Of a stretch of DNA of 64,000 bases, positions 47,758-57,827 are shown piece by piece. Position numbers and translations under genes: made by a program. The notes under the pieces are model-generated. The model made no database searches and was not told where the DNA came from. It saw only the letters and a program-made list of their open reading frames with translations. Numbering within the stretch: the first letter of the stretch is position 1; each line of letters begins with the position of its first letter. Source of the stretch: CAVVSQ01 sp963848825 (GTDB lineage: Bacteria; Planctomycetota; Planctomycetia; Gemmatales; Gemmataceae); contig CAWKFA010000015.1 of NCBI GenBank assembly GCA_963848825.1, forward strand, positions 620,001 through 684,000. Reading direction: 5' to 3'.

Positions 47758-49122
47758 TCACACACCCATTTCCGCCCGACGTTTGCGCTTTTCCGACTCG
47801 CCCTGCTCAAGAATCTCGTCCTTCTCCTCGACTTTCTCGCCTTCCAGGACCTCGTTGTCGATGTAGATTTCCACTGCGCGGTGATGATATTTCGGGCCCA
47901 AAACTTCAAGGACCGTGGGCCGCTGGGGTGGGCGCTTGCGCGGCAGGAAGTAACCTTCGACAACCACTGCCTGGTCGCGGTATTCCTTGCATTGCAGGAG
48001 CGCCTCGTGCAGTTGATTAAGACGGTAATGCGGCACGCTGGCGAACAGGTGATGCGGCAGATGATAGTCCTGGCCCAGCGGAAAAACGGCAAAGTTAATG
48101 AAGCGGTTGACGAAAAAGATGCGCGTGTTCGTTAGCCAGCCGCGGTCGCCATTGCCATGTTGCACGATTTGCCGCAGCACCATGAAGAAGGAAAAAGAAG
48201 TAAAGATCGGCACCAGCCACAACAGGAAATAATAGAAGACGGCATAAGGCGTCACGTAGAGGCTAAGCCAGGCCAGGCCGTTGAAAAGCAGGCTGATGAA
48301 CGTGACACGCATGAGTGTCATCGCCCGCATCGAGATCACGGGATGGACCCGGCTCTGATGATAAAGATTAGCCGGCGCCAGGGCGAAAAAAGTCATGACA
48401 CCCAGCCATAACGCCGTGGGGATAATGGCCAGGAGCACGGGTTGTTCAAGCCGGACCAGTAGGGTCAACGTGGCCAAAAGCCCGATCATGTAAACGATGC
48501 CAACACGAACGCTGGTCTTTTTCGGCACCCAGCCCTTTTTCAGATAAGGGTTCTTGTCCGACGCGATGGCGTTGTATTTGGCGCGGATCCGCATGTAGCG
48601 CACGAGGTTGGGCACCCAGAGCTGTTTGAGCAGGGTTTTGACGAAGACTCCACGCGAGACGGGGAAGCTAAGCCAGTGGCCGCTGGTTTGAAGTTGGGAA
48701 ATATCCGGGTCTCGTTCAGGATCGTTGACGAATTGATGATGGGCCAAATGTTGCAGACGATAATGTTGCGTGGAAGAATACAGCGGAAACATGCAAAGCC
48801 AGTCCGATATCAGGTCGTTGCAAAAACGGTTCTTGAAAAGCGTGTGATGCGCGGCTTCATGTGCCAGGGCGGTGAGCTGATGCTGCCCCGCGCCGATAAG
48901 AAGGATAGCCAGGAGCGTGACGGGCACGTTCCACCACCAGGACCAGGCATTGTCCGCACTGGCTGGCGTGGCCTGAAACTGAAACCACCACAGGGTGCCG
49001 CCAATCACGAGCGCGATATAGAGATAGCTGCGCACGAAATAGTAGATATTTGAGACGTTATCGGTGCGGCGCAGCTCCTGAAGCTTTTCCTTGATGCGTG
49101 CGTCCTGAAGCGATTCGATCAT
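47758..49122 (-). CDS. fatty acid desaturase family protein
   Basis: A membrane di-iron enzyme with the three histidine boxes: LAHEAAHHTLF, LQHLAHHQFVNDPERD and DYHLPHHLFASVPHYRLNQL. Four hydrophobic segments surround them (LYIALVIGGTLWWFQF, NVPVTLLAILLIGAG, YMIGLLATLTLLVRL, FISLLFNGLAWLSLYV). It could desaturate or hydroxylate an acyl chain or carotenoid. It shares strand and close spacing (51 bases) with the asparagine synthase gene upstream. Confidence 0.88.
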   Translation of the reverse strand: MIESLQDARIKEKLQELRRTDNVSNIYYFVRSYLYIALVIGGTLWWFQFQATPASADNAWSWWWNVPVTLLAILLIGAGQHQLTALAHEAAHHTLFKNRFCNDLISDWLCMFPLYSSTQHYRLQHLAHHQFVNDPERDPDISQLQTSGHWLSFPVSRGVFVKTLLKQLWVPNLVRYMRIRAKYNAIASDKNPYLKKGWVPKKTSVRVGIVYMIGLLATLTLLVRLEQPVLLAIIPTALWLGVMTFFALAPANLYHQSRVHPVISMRAMTLMRVTFISLLFNGLAWLSLYVTPYAVFYYFLLWLVPIFTSFSFFMVLRQIVQHGNGDRGWLTNTRIFFVNRFINFAVFPLGQDYHLPHHLFASVPHYRLNQLHEALLQCKEYRDQAVVVEGYFLPRKRPPQRPTVLEVLGPKYHHRAVEIYIDNEVLEGEKVEEKDEILEQGESEKRKRRAEMGV

Positions 49123-49173
49123 TGTCCGACCCTCGTTGTTGCCGCCTGGTGGTATTCCCGGGCGCCAGCAAGC

Positions 49174-51145
49174 CTACGCGGATATTTTCACTGGTGCCAG
49201 GGTCAAGCCGGGCAGGTCTGCCAGGCTCGAATCGATAAACAAGTGGTGCCAGAGCTGTGTCGACAACACGCCTGCCAGCCCCATTTCAATGGAAATTCGC
49301 TGCGCCGAGCGGGCACGCATCTCTTTGAAGGCCTTGCGCCAGTAAGTGACGGCCTGGATGTCGAAGTAGCCCGTCCGCCGCAACGATTCCGGACTTAACA
49401 GTTGTTCGACGAACGCCGGCGGTTTGGCGATATGAAAACTGTCGAAGGGCGCGCGAAACATTGCCTTGCGCCGCCAGGCAATTTCCTTGGGCAAATAGCG
49501 TGTTGCCAGGAGACGAAGCAGGTACTTGTCGCGAAAGCCGCGCATCTTCCAATTGGGCTTGAGCCCGGCCAAAAAGGCATAGACCTTTTCATCGAGAAAG
49601 GGGTAGCGCGTTCTCGACCGAGGAATGCATGGCCACGCGGTCACCCTTGGAGGCCAGCAGCAGGCCCGGTAGATGGATGCGCGCGCCAAGGTAGAGCCCC
49701 CGGTTAAGTGGGTGCCAGCGCGCGATGCGCTGCTGGTTGAGGCCCACGTCGGCATAAGGATTGTTATCCATCATCGTTTGCCGCAGCTCTGGACCGAAAA
49801 AGCGCACTTTGGCGATGCTGACCAGCCCGTAGATATCGAGCCATGGGTTCGGCCCGCCAACGGTCGCCATCGAGCGGCGCATCCATTCGCTGGGAATATG
49901 CGGCGCGCCAGAGACTTTGAGGAACAGCCGCCGAAAAGCGGCGCTCAGCTTCACTCCCGGCACACAGTCCAGGTAGCTCAGCAATTTGTGCACTTTATAC
50001 CAGGGATAACCGGCGAGCCATTCGTCCGCGCCTTCGCCGGTCAGGGCGACTTTATAGCCGGCGGCGTGGACATCCTGGGCCAGGAGCAGCAGCGCCGCGC
50101 AGGAGGTATCGATCACGGGACACTCCGCGGCCGCGATCAACTGCGGATAGGTGTTAAGGACCTCACTGGCGCCCACGTTGACGATGCGCGGCCGGGTGCC
50201 GACATGCCGCGCGACGATACCAGCCTCGTGCGTCTCGTTAAGGCGTGGATCGTCGATGCGGACCGTGAAGCAGGGAATGGGCTGACCACGCACCTTGCTG
50301 GCCATGGCAACCACCAGGCTGGAATCGACGCCGCCCGAAAGATAAGACACGACCGGCACATCGGCGCGCAGGCGTTTGCTGACGGCCTCCAGCATGAGCT
50401 GTTCAAAGCGGTCTGTCAGTGCTACGGCGTCCCCATCTTCCTCTTGGCCCTGATCGGGAAAATCGATTTCCCAGTAAGTTCGCTCACGTACGCCGCGGCT
50501 TTGTCCCTGGAAGGAAATGTCGAGAAAATGGCCCGGCGGCAAAGCGGCAATCCCGGCAAAACAGGTGACCGGGCCAGGCGTCGCGAAAAAGGTGAACAGG
50601 TGATTAATGCCGCGCAAGTCCGGTTGGATTGGCACCATCCCGGAAGCCAGAATCGCCTTGATTTCGCTACCGAAGAGAAGCCAGTCCCCGCGCCGCGTCC
50701 AAAAGAGCGGACATATGCCGAAGCGGTCCCGTGCCAGGACCAGACGCTGCTGCCGGCTGTCCCACAGAGCGACGGCAAACTGTCCGTGCAGGCGCGCGAA
50801 CATGTCCTCGCCATATTCTTCCCACAGATGAGGAAAAAGTTCAGTGTCGCAGTGCGTCCGGAAGCGGTGGCCCTTCTGCTCGAGGATAGCTTTTTGCTCG
50901 GGATAATCGAAAAGTTCGCCGTTGAACACGGCCGAAATAGTGCCATCTTCATTGCCAAGGGGCTGTCGGCCATCGTAAAGACCCACGATGCTGAGCCGGC
51001 GGGAAGCCATTGACACGCCCGCGCTCTGGAAATAACCATCCTCATCGGGCCCACGATGCACGATGGCGTCGGCCATTGCGGACAGGACCGCCGCGGGCAC
51101 GAGGCGATTTCCCGTCATATCGATGGCGCCGGCAATTCCGCACAT
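49174..51145 (-). CDS. asnB: asparagine synthase (glutamine-hydrolysing; one frame change)
   Basis: MCGIAGAIDMTGNRLVPAAV has the catalytic Cys2 of class II amidotransferases, followed by HRGPDEDGYF and FNGELFDYPEQ. The synthetase domain has the ATP pyrophosphatase loop VVSYLSGGVDSSLVVAMASK and VALTGEGADEWLAGYPWYK. Near 49610 the frame changes and the second frame (YPFLDEKVYAFLAGLKPNWK, AWRRKAMFRAPFDSF) runs to 49174. About 655 residues. Such genes may make asparagine or modify an envelope or peptide product. Confidence 0.85.
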
Positions 51146-51308
51146 AGCCTCTGCTCCGAGAGGAGTTTCCCAGACTGTCTATCTTACCCATATACACAAA
51201 GCTGGGAACGGCAGCACGGAATAAAATGCCGATTACGGTCATGAAAAGGAGCGCAGGGACGCTATTATCGAAAAAACCCGTCAACCGAGTAGCCGCGTTG
51301 GGTAGCTT

Positions 51309-52043
51309 TCAGGGCTGAGGTGTCGGCGTCTTTTCGAAAAGTATGATGTGTTGCCAGGGCAGGTGATTGAGCGTTTGGACGTGTTTGACGGCGTGGCCCG
51401 CCATTTCCTTGAGGACTTGCTTTTCGGTCATCCGGTGGACGTTAAGGATTGGGACGTTATCGTCTTCCAGGCGAAATTCGACGAACGCCAGCCGGCCCCC
51501 GGGTTTGAGCGCTTTGACCATCTCCACCGCCATTTCATGCGGATAGGAAAATTCGTGGTAAACGTCGACCAAGAGGAAGAGATCGGTCGAATTCGGCGGC
51601 AGCTTCAATTCCGTCTCGGTGTTTTGGATGGGTTCGATGTTGGCGACCTTGGCCGACTTCATACGTTTTTTGATGAGTGCGAGCATCTCCGGCTGAATGT
51701 CGACGGCGTAGACCTTGCCCTTGGGGCCAACAAGCTCCGCGAGCTTCATGGTATAGTAACCACTGCCGGCGCCGACGTCGGCCACCACGTCCCCCGGTTT
51801 GATCTTGAGCGCGGGGAGTAGCTTGGACGTCTGCTCCTCTTTCTCACGCTCGGGCCGTTCCAGCCAGTTGGCGCCGTGATAGGTCATCACATGAGCGATT
51901 TCCCTGCCCAGGTAAAACTTCCCGGTGCCATTGGGATCATGATCGTCGTGATATTCATAAAGCTTCTGCTCCTGCCCCGCTGCGGACAGCGTCCAGAGAA
52001 CTGGCACGATCAACAAAAGCCGGCCACATGCGCGCATCTTCAT
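51309..52043 (-). CDS. exported SAM-dependent methyltransferase-like protein
   Basis: A signal peptide (LLLIVPVLWTLSAAGQEQ) precedes a class I methyltransferase: KPGDVVADVGAGSGYYTMKL is motif I, VYAVDIQPEMLALIKKRM motif II, and TDLFLLVDVYHEFSYPHEM motif IV, with ALKPGGRLAFVEFRLEDDN after. It is one of two exported methyltransferase-like proteins in the window. Substrate unknown. Start ATG at 52043 follows AGGTG. Confidence 0.85.
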   Translation of the reverse strand: MKMRACGRLLLIVPVLWTLSAAGQEQKLYEYHDDHDPNGTGKFYLGREIAHVMTYHGANWLERPEREKEEQTSKLLPALKIKPGDVVADVGAGSGYYTMKLAELVGPKGKVYAVDIQPEMLALIKKRMKSAKVANIEPIQNTETELKLPPNSTDLFLLVDVYHEFSYPHEMAVEMVKALKPGGRLAFVEFRLEDDNVPILNVHRMTEKQVLKEMAGHAVKHVQTLNHLPWQHIILFEKTPTPQP

Positions 52044-52221
52044 GAGAGCACCTTTTTTTCCTGCTGCTTATTGTAAACGCTCCAGGAGAGAAAATCACCG
52101 ATTTTATTGATTGATAGTCCATTGCCCGCAACATGGATGAAGGAAGTCCCACCTGTAAAACTACCCCAGGAGTCCTTACAATTTCGGAGACTATTTCCGA
52201 GGTCCTCTTCAAAAGGTCGCC

Positions 52222-53118
52222 ATGGCAAAAATACTACTCCGCGGCGGTTTCTTGTTCCTCTTTGGCGCCACCTTGGCACTGGCCCAGGAATCTCCCTCGG
52301 TTCCCTGGCAACCTCTTTGGCCCGACGGCGCTCCTGATGCGATGGGCAAGGAGGCCGGCGATGTTCCTGCCGTGATGGCTTATTTACCGAGCAAAGAGAA
52401 GGCCACGGGCGCCGCCGTGGTCATTTTTCCGGGCGGCGGCTACGGTGCCCTGGCGATGGATCATGAGGGGGTCCAGGTTGCCAGGTGGCTGAACAAGCAC
52501 GGCATTGCGGGCATGGTTGTGCGCTACCGCCTGGGCCCGAAGTACCACCATCCGACTGAGCTTCATGATGCCCAACGCGCCATTCGTTATACGCGCGCTC
52601 ATGCCAAGGAATGGGGCATCGATCCGGAGCGTGTCGGCATTCTTGGGTTTTCCGCTGGTGGGCATCTGGCCTCGACAGCCGGCACTCATTTCGACATGGG
52701 CCAGCCGCAGGCCGTTGACGCTGTCGATAAACTGGGTTGCCGGCCCAGCTTCATGGTCCTCCTTTACCCGGTCATTACGCTGTCCGGTCCTTATGCCCAT
52801 GTCGGTTCCCGCAACAATCTCCTGGGAAAGAACGCCCCGACCCAGCTTGTCGAGAACCTGTCCAATGATCAACAAGTCAGCAAGGACACACCGCCGACTT
52901 TTCTGGTCCACACGACCGAGGACAAGGGCGTGCCGCCTGAAAATAGCGTTCTCTTCTACCTGGCGCTGGTGAAAAACAAAGTGCCCGCCGAGCTGCACAT
53001 TTACGAGAAAGGGCGTCATGGCCTGGGGCTCGGACCCAAGGAACTGCCCTTCGCGAGCTGGCCTGAACGCTGCATCGCGTGGCTGGAGTCCCGCGGTGTA
53101 TTGACGAGAAAAGAATAG
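52222..53118 (+). CDS. exported alpha/beta-hydrolase (acetyl esterase-like)
   Basis: Signal peptide GGFLFLFGATLALAQESP. The hydrolase has the oxyanion-hole region VVIFPGGGYGALAMDHEG, the nucleophile elbow VGILGFSAGGHLASTAG, Asp in FLVHTTEDKGVPPENS and His in YEKGRHGLGLGPKEL. It fits the BD-FAE/acetylxylan esterase group. 298 residues. Divergent from the methyltransferase gene, with 178 bases between starts. Confidence 0.88.
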   Translation: MAKILLRGGFLFLFGATLALAQESPSVPWQPLWPDGAPDAMGKEAGDVPAVMAYLPSKEKATGAAVVIFPGGGYGALAMDHEGVQVARWLNKHGIAGMVVRYRLGPKYHHPTELHDAQRAIRYTRAHAKEWGIDPERVGILGFSAGGHLASTAGTHFDMGQPQAVDAVDKLGCRPSFMVLLYPVITLSGPYAHVGSRNNLLGKNAPTQLVENLSNDQQVSKDTPPTFLVHTTEDKGVPPENSVLFYLALVKNKVPAELHIYEKGRHGLGLGPKELPFASWPERCIAWLESRGVLTRKE

Positions 53119-53165
53119 CCCGGATTCCTTGAGCCCTGCTTGGCCCTTCACCCCAGGCCGCCGTG

Positions 53166-55940
53166 ATGTATGATGCCATCGCCATTTTGCTGGGATTGCT
53201 GGCGCTAATCATTCTGTGGCAGGTTTTTGCGTTTGGGCCAAGGCGACGGCGCGGACTCAAGCGTGTCCGGCGCCGCCTTGCGGCCGGCGCCTGGCAAGAT
53301 GCCCTGCAGCGCGTGCGCAAACTGCGTCGTCGTGGCTTCCCTTCCGCCGGCTGGATCACCAAGTTCAACGAGGCCGAGGCCGCTTGCCTGCGGGCCGCCG
53401 CACAAACTGCGCTCGCTGACAAGCGTTTCGAAGAGGCACTCGAGCATCTTAGCCTTGAGGCACAAGTTCTCGGCAACTCGGCCGCCAGTGCCAGGCTGAC
53501 GGTGCAAGCGGCCATGCTGGAGGAAGCTCGCCGTCTCTTTTCCGTCACCACGCTTGGCGATAATAAGGCGGTTCACGATCTTCTCGTCCACGCCCAGCGC
53601 GTGCAAGCTCCCTGTCGCGAGGCTTTCTTTTGGCAGGCGCTGTGCTTTCTGCGCGGCGGAGAAACCGACCGGGCGCTCGAGTCGCTCCAGAATGCGCGTG
53701 CCAGTTCGTCGCCTGGCGAGATGGATGTGGCCATTGACCCGCCGCTTTATCTTGGCGCCCTTTTGCTCCGCCAGGGGAAGGCCAAGGAATCACTTAAATA
53801 CTTGACCGAAGCCAATCGCATCGACGCCAACTGCCCCGTGGTGACGCTGCAGCTGGGTGCGGCCATGATCGCTGCCGACGGCGACACGACTCTCGCAGTC
53901 CGTGCCTTGCAACGCGCGCTCGGCCCGAAAGGGTTGCCCCTGTGGGAACAGGAGCCACGCAAGCTATGGCTCGAGGGTTTTCCCGAGGGACGTTCCTATG
54001 TCCGCAAGCTGGCCGCTGCTTATCCTTTTGTCTGTCCGCTCTGGGGGAGCGATCTGTTGGTCCTCCGTCAGCAGGGCAACCTGGCGCTTGCTCAGGGCTA
54101 TTACAAGCTGGCCGCTTACCAGGAAGCCGCCGACCTCTTTGGTAAGGTCCTGCAAAACGGAGCGCCTTCCGTGGTTGTGTTGCGCGGCCTTGGTTTGTCG
54201 CTTGCTCGACTGGGCAAGTACGACGACGCCTTCAAGCATTTGCGTATCGCCCACGAGATGGAGGAACCCAAGGACCGACTTACCGCCGGATACCTGGCGC
54301 TCTGCGGGGCCAAGGGCAAGCCGTCACTGCCGGAGGACAAGGCCCGCAACATTCTTTGGGCGCTCCAGGTGATAATGCGCTTCGGCGCTCCAGGCGATGT
54401 CGAGTGGGCCAATCTCGCTGGTTCTCTTTTTGCCGAGGCACGCGACGAAGGTGTTGCCCTCACCCTGGACGATCAGCTTTATCTCTGCGAGCACCTCTGG
54501 TCTGTCCATGACACGACGCCGCAAGCCGCCCGGGCTTTTCACCACTTGCAAGCTACCTTCCCGCGGGCCGTTCGTCCGGAGTATGCCTGGCTCTACTGCC
54601 GGGCCGCCGAGCAGCACCAGCTTGGAGGCGAACACGCGCTGGCGCTTTTCGCGCGAACCTTTGCCGATCGAGGGCCAGCCAGCGATTTCTTCGCGGCCAG
54701 GCAATGGGACCTGGACGCCGTGGAGTTGACTTATCTGGAACGTGCCGCCGCGCTGGCGCCTGGACAATTCCCCAAAAGCCTGGGACCTGACTATCCCGCC
54801 CACGGGGAAGATCTACTCCTGGCGCAGGTGCGCACGCAAGAAAACGGGGGGCAACTTGACGCGGCGCTGGCTACCGCCACAGTTCTAGTGCATCTGGCCC
54901 CACAAAGTGCGCGGGCACTCGACCGCCTGGCCTATCTTCACCACCGGTCCGGCAATCAAGAAGAGGCCGTGGCGCTGCTCGAAACTTGCCATCAGCACCA
55001 TCCACACGATCCGACTCCGCTGGTACGCCTCGCCTTGTTGCTGCACCAGCGTGGCTCGCCGGATGAATGTCAAAGCAGGCTGCGCGCGGCCCTCGAGCTC
55101 TGCGCCGGACCGCCGCGAGCACCCATCGCGTTTCTGGCGGCCCGGCTCACCTTGCGAGACGCCTTGAGTGGCCCAGCTACTTCCGGGAGCGACGGCGCTG
55201 CACTGCACGTCGCTGAAGATTACCTGCGGCAATGTCTGGCCGACGACCCCGGACACACCCAGGCGCTCTGGTGTCTGGCGGCGTTACGTTGGCTGCGCGG
55301 TGACGCCGCTTCATTGGCCACGCAAGCGGCAGCCATGAATCGAGACGAGCCCAATGATGCCAGGTTTCAGTTTTTCACCGGGCTGTGCCGGCTTGCGGCC
55401 GAGGATTTTGCCGGTGTGCTGGAAAGCCGCGAGCGCATCGTTGCTGGTGACCCGGCTCTGGCCGATAACGAGGCGCCCAAAAACGGTGTGCAACGCGGCC
55501 AACACATTATCTGGTCGGTGGAAGCCGCCTATCTAGCCGGCCTGGCCAACCTTGGCCTTGGGCAACAGGCCGCCGCGACACGGGAACTCGAAAAGACCGC
55601 GGCAGTTCGAGAAAGCCCATCAGCCAGCCATGCTCAGGCCCAGCTCGGCGCCATTGCTTTCATGGATAATCGTCCCGAGGATGCGGCTAAATGGTGGCAG
55701 CTGCTGGATCAAAAACAGCTCGCTGGCTGGAAGCTGGACGAAACGCTGGCACAGACGGTTTTTCTGAGCGCCCTCGAAAACTATGCGCGCGGCGGTTATG
55801 AACAAGCTGCCGAAAGGCTCCGGGCCGCCGGCAAGCTCGGGTGCCGGGACCGTCAACTGGGTGCGCTGTTGGTTTTAGCCTTGTTCAAAGCCGGACAGAA
55901 ACTGGTATTTGGCGATGTCGAGGCGGCTACCGAACGCTAA
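53166..55940 (+). CDS. large TPR-repeat membrane-anchored protein, first part
   Basis: An N-terminal transmembrane helix (AIAILLGLLALIILWQVFAF) is followed by Arg-rich residues and then many tetratricopeptide-like units across about 900 residues, for example GYYKLAAYQEAADLFGKVLQ, VLRGLGLSLARLGKYDDAFK and ALDRLAYLHHRSGNQEEAV. Function is presumably protein scaffolding at the membrane. ATG 53166 is preferred over GTG 53163. It is very likely one gene with the frame at 56019-57716, interrupted by a frame change between 55935 and 56010. Confidence 0.8.
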   Translation: MYDAIAILLGLLALIILWQVFAFGPRRRRGLKRVRRRLAAGAWQDALQRVRKLRRRGFPSAGWITKFNEAEAACLRAAAQTALADKRFEEALEHLSLEAQVLGNSAASARLTVQAAMLEEARRLFSVTTLGDNKAVHDLLVHAQRVQAPCREAFFWQALCFLRGGETDRALESLQNARASSSPGEMDVAIDPPLYLGALLLRQGKAKESLKYLTEANRIDANCPVVTLQLGAAMIAADGDTTLAVRALQRALGPKGLPLWEQEPRKLWLEGFPEGRSYVRKLAAAYPFVCPLWGSDLLVLRQQGNLALAQGYYKLAAYQEAADLFGKVLQNGAPSVVVLRGLGLSLARLGKYDDAFKHLRIAHEMEEPKDRLTAGYLALCGAKGKPSLPEDKARNILWALQVIMRFGAPGDVEWANLAGSLFAEARDEGVALTLDDQLYLCEHLWSVHDTTPQAARAFHHLQATFPRAVRPEYAWLYCRAAEQHQLGGEHALALFARTFADRGPASDFFAARQWDLDAVELTYLERAAALAPGQFPKSLGPDYPAHGEDLLLAQVRTQENGGQLDAALATATVLVHLAPQSARALDRLAYLHHRSGNQEEAVALLETCHQHHPHDPTPLVRLALLLHQRGSPDECQSRLRAALELCAGPPRAPIAFLAARLTLRDALSGPATSGSDGAALHVAEDYLRQCLADDPGHTQALWCLAALRWLRGDAASLATQAAAMNRDEPNDARFQFFTGLCRLAAEDFAGVLESRERIVAGDPALADNEAPKNGVQRGQHIIWSVEAAYLAGLANLGLGQQAAATRELEKTAAVRESPSASHAQAQLGAIAFMDNRPEDAAKWWQLLDQKQLAGWKLDETLAQTVFLSALENYARGGYEQAAERLRAAGKLGCRDRQLGALLVLALFKAGQKLVFGDVEAATER

Positions 55941-56018
55941 CTTTCGCGTGCCATCCATGAGCGCCATCATGAACGACCTTGTTGAGGCTTTGCCTGTTAC
56001 CCTGCTTCAGACCACGGA

Positions 56019-57716
56019 TTGGAGGGAGGCCGCGCCCTGCTCGAGCAATCGATCAAAGCGGGGGGGGTGGGCCCAAACGCCTTTTACCTGCTAGCCATGT
56101 GTTACAAACACCTGGGCCGAAATGCCGACGCTCGCCAGGCCCTGGCCAGGATTACCGAACCGGATGCCAACGTACTTTTGCAGCGCGGCGTTTTGTCGTT
56201 CGCCGAGCGGGATTATGTTCAGGCACGCCAGGACTTCGCGCTCTCCTGGGAAACGGAACCGACTTCTTATCCCGCCGCGTACAACCTCCTCCTGGCGCTG
56301 CTTTGCCAGGGGCAGAAAGGCCCCTGTCTGCAGCTTATTCCTCGGATTATCCCGCTGGCCCCCGCTCCGTTTGAGCGTCGCTTCTTGGAGCTTTTGCAAA
56401 CGCTCCTGGAAGGCGCGGGCCCGGAAACCACTCCGGAAGCCAAGTCACGCGAATTCAAGGACCTACTCACGTCGATGACGGTCGAGGAGGAAACCCGCCT
56501 CGTGGGCATTCTGGGCGGCCTGGGCTCCTTCGATATCGTTTTTTCGCTGCTCAACCAACTGGTTTCTGTTCGCCCCGACAGCGAGGTCGCTTACCGTGCC
56601 TATTTTGAAGCTGCCCTTCACCAGGGCAAGCAACTCATGGATCGGGCTCAGTGGGAAGAAGCCCGCCTCCTGCTCGCTGGCCTGGCGCGGGGCCTGGATG
56701 GCTCGGCGCCGCCCCTTACCAAGGTGCATAAGGAGGCAATGGCGCCTCCGCCCCTGAAATCGGCCAAGGCGGCCGTGGACAACATGGCGCTGATCGCACT
56801 CAACAGCATGCTCGGCACCTGTGCCTGCATGCTCCAGGACTTCGACCGCGGTGCCTGGTACTTCCGGGCCGCGCAGGAGGTCTTTCACCGCGAACAGATG
56901 TCCGGCACTCGAGCCGAAAGGCACGTCAATTCCCAGGGGGCCTATCAAGGTGCCTGGGTCGAGCAAAACCTGGCGCTGGCTTACGAATGGCAGAACAAAC
57001 TGGACAAGGCGGAAGTGCACTGGGCGCGCTATTTTGACTATCTCGAACATTATTTCGTCAGCTCCAGGCCGGCCGATTATCTCACCAAGCTGGCCTTCGA
57101 AGGCATGAGCCGCCTGGGCGACCTGTTCACCAAAAAAGAAAAATGGACCACGGCCCTTGGTTTCCTGCAGCGGGCGCACCGCATCCGCGCCGGCGATAGC
57201 GATACTCTCGAGCGTCTCTTTCATCTCTATAGCCAGCTCAAAAAGCCCGACGAGGCCAAGCGCATCTTGCGACGCCTCCGTGAAGTCCGGCCCAATGATC
57301 CCCAGGTCGATTTGTTCGAGCTAGACGTGCGCGATATTCGTTCGCCGGACGACATCGAACAGACCTTCACGGACATTCGCCGCATACTCCAGAAACATGC
57401 CGGCGACATGCGTGTTGAGGAACGCGCCGGGGCCATGATCGCCAACCTGGTGCCGGCGCTTGAACGCCTTGGCGACCAGTACCACCACCAGCTCACCAAG
57501 GTGATCGAGCAGATGCGCCGCCTGCCCAGCTACCAGATCAACTGGCCCGTCGTGCGCAACGTCATGCGCGATCTTGAAGATAAATTCGTCCAGTTGCGCC
57601 GGGCGGCCCAGAAATGCCTGGCGCTGCTGACGAGCGAGGAATTGCGCCGGGACATCAATACGCTCATCACCTTGTGCGATCGCAAGCTCGATCAATGCCA
57701 TTCGCTGGCCGAATGA
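56019..57716 (+). CDS. large TPR-repeat protein, second part
   Basis: The frame begins at a TTG that has no proper ribosome binding site and shows TPR-like repeats from its first residues (NAFYLLAMCYKHLGRNADAR, QGAWVEQNLALAYEWQNKLD, GDSDTLERLFHLYSQLKKPD). The end is a helical domain rich in Arg (HQLTKVIEQMRRLPSYQI). The 78 bases before it can be read as continuation of the first part in a shifted frame. I regard both as one protein of about 1515 residues. Confidence 0.75.
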   Translation: MEGGRALLEQSIKAGGVGPNAFYLLAMCYKHLGRNADARQALARITEPDANVLLQRGVLSFAERDYVQARQDFALSWETEPTSYPAAYNLLLALLCQGQKGPCLQLIPRIIPLAPAPFERRFLELLQTLLEGAGPETTPEAKSREFKDLLTSMTVEEETRLVGILGGLGSFDIVFSLLNQLVSVRPDSEVAYRAYFEAALHQGKQLMDRAQWEEARLLLAGLARGLDGSAPPLTKVHKEAMAPPPLKSAKAAVDNMALIALNSMLGTCACMLQDFDRGAWYFRAAQEVFHREQMSGTRAERHVNSQGAYQGAWVEQNLALAYEWQNKLDKAEVHWARYFDYLEHYFVSSRPADYLTKLAFEGMSRLGDLFTKKEKWTTALGFLQRAHRIRAGDSDTLERLFHLYSQLKKPDEAKRILRRLREVRPNDPQVDLFELDVRDIRSPDDIEQTFTDIRRILQKHAGDMRVEERAGAMIANLVPALERLGDQYHHQLTKVIEQMRRLPSYQINWPVVRNVMRDLEDKFVQLRRAAQKCLALLTSEELRRDINTLITLCDRKLDQCHSLAE

Positions 57717-57827
57717 CCCTCCTTCGCCTTGACGCATTCCCTTTGACTGCTTTATAGTTCGTAAGGATCGGACTTCGAACGCCCGGCCGACCGGCGTGGC
57801 TGGCAGTGTTCGCCTGGAGGATTTGAG

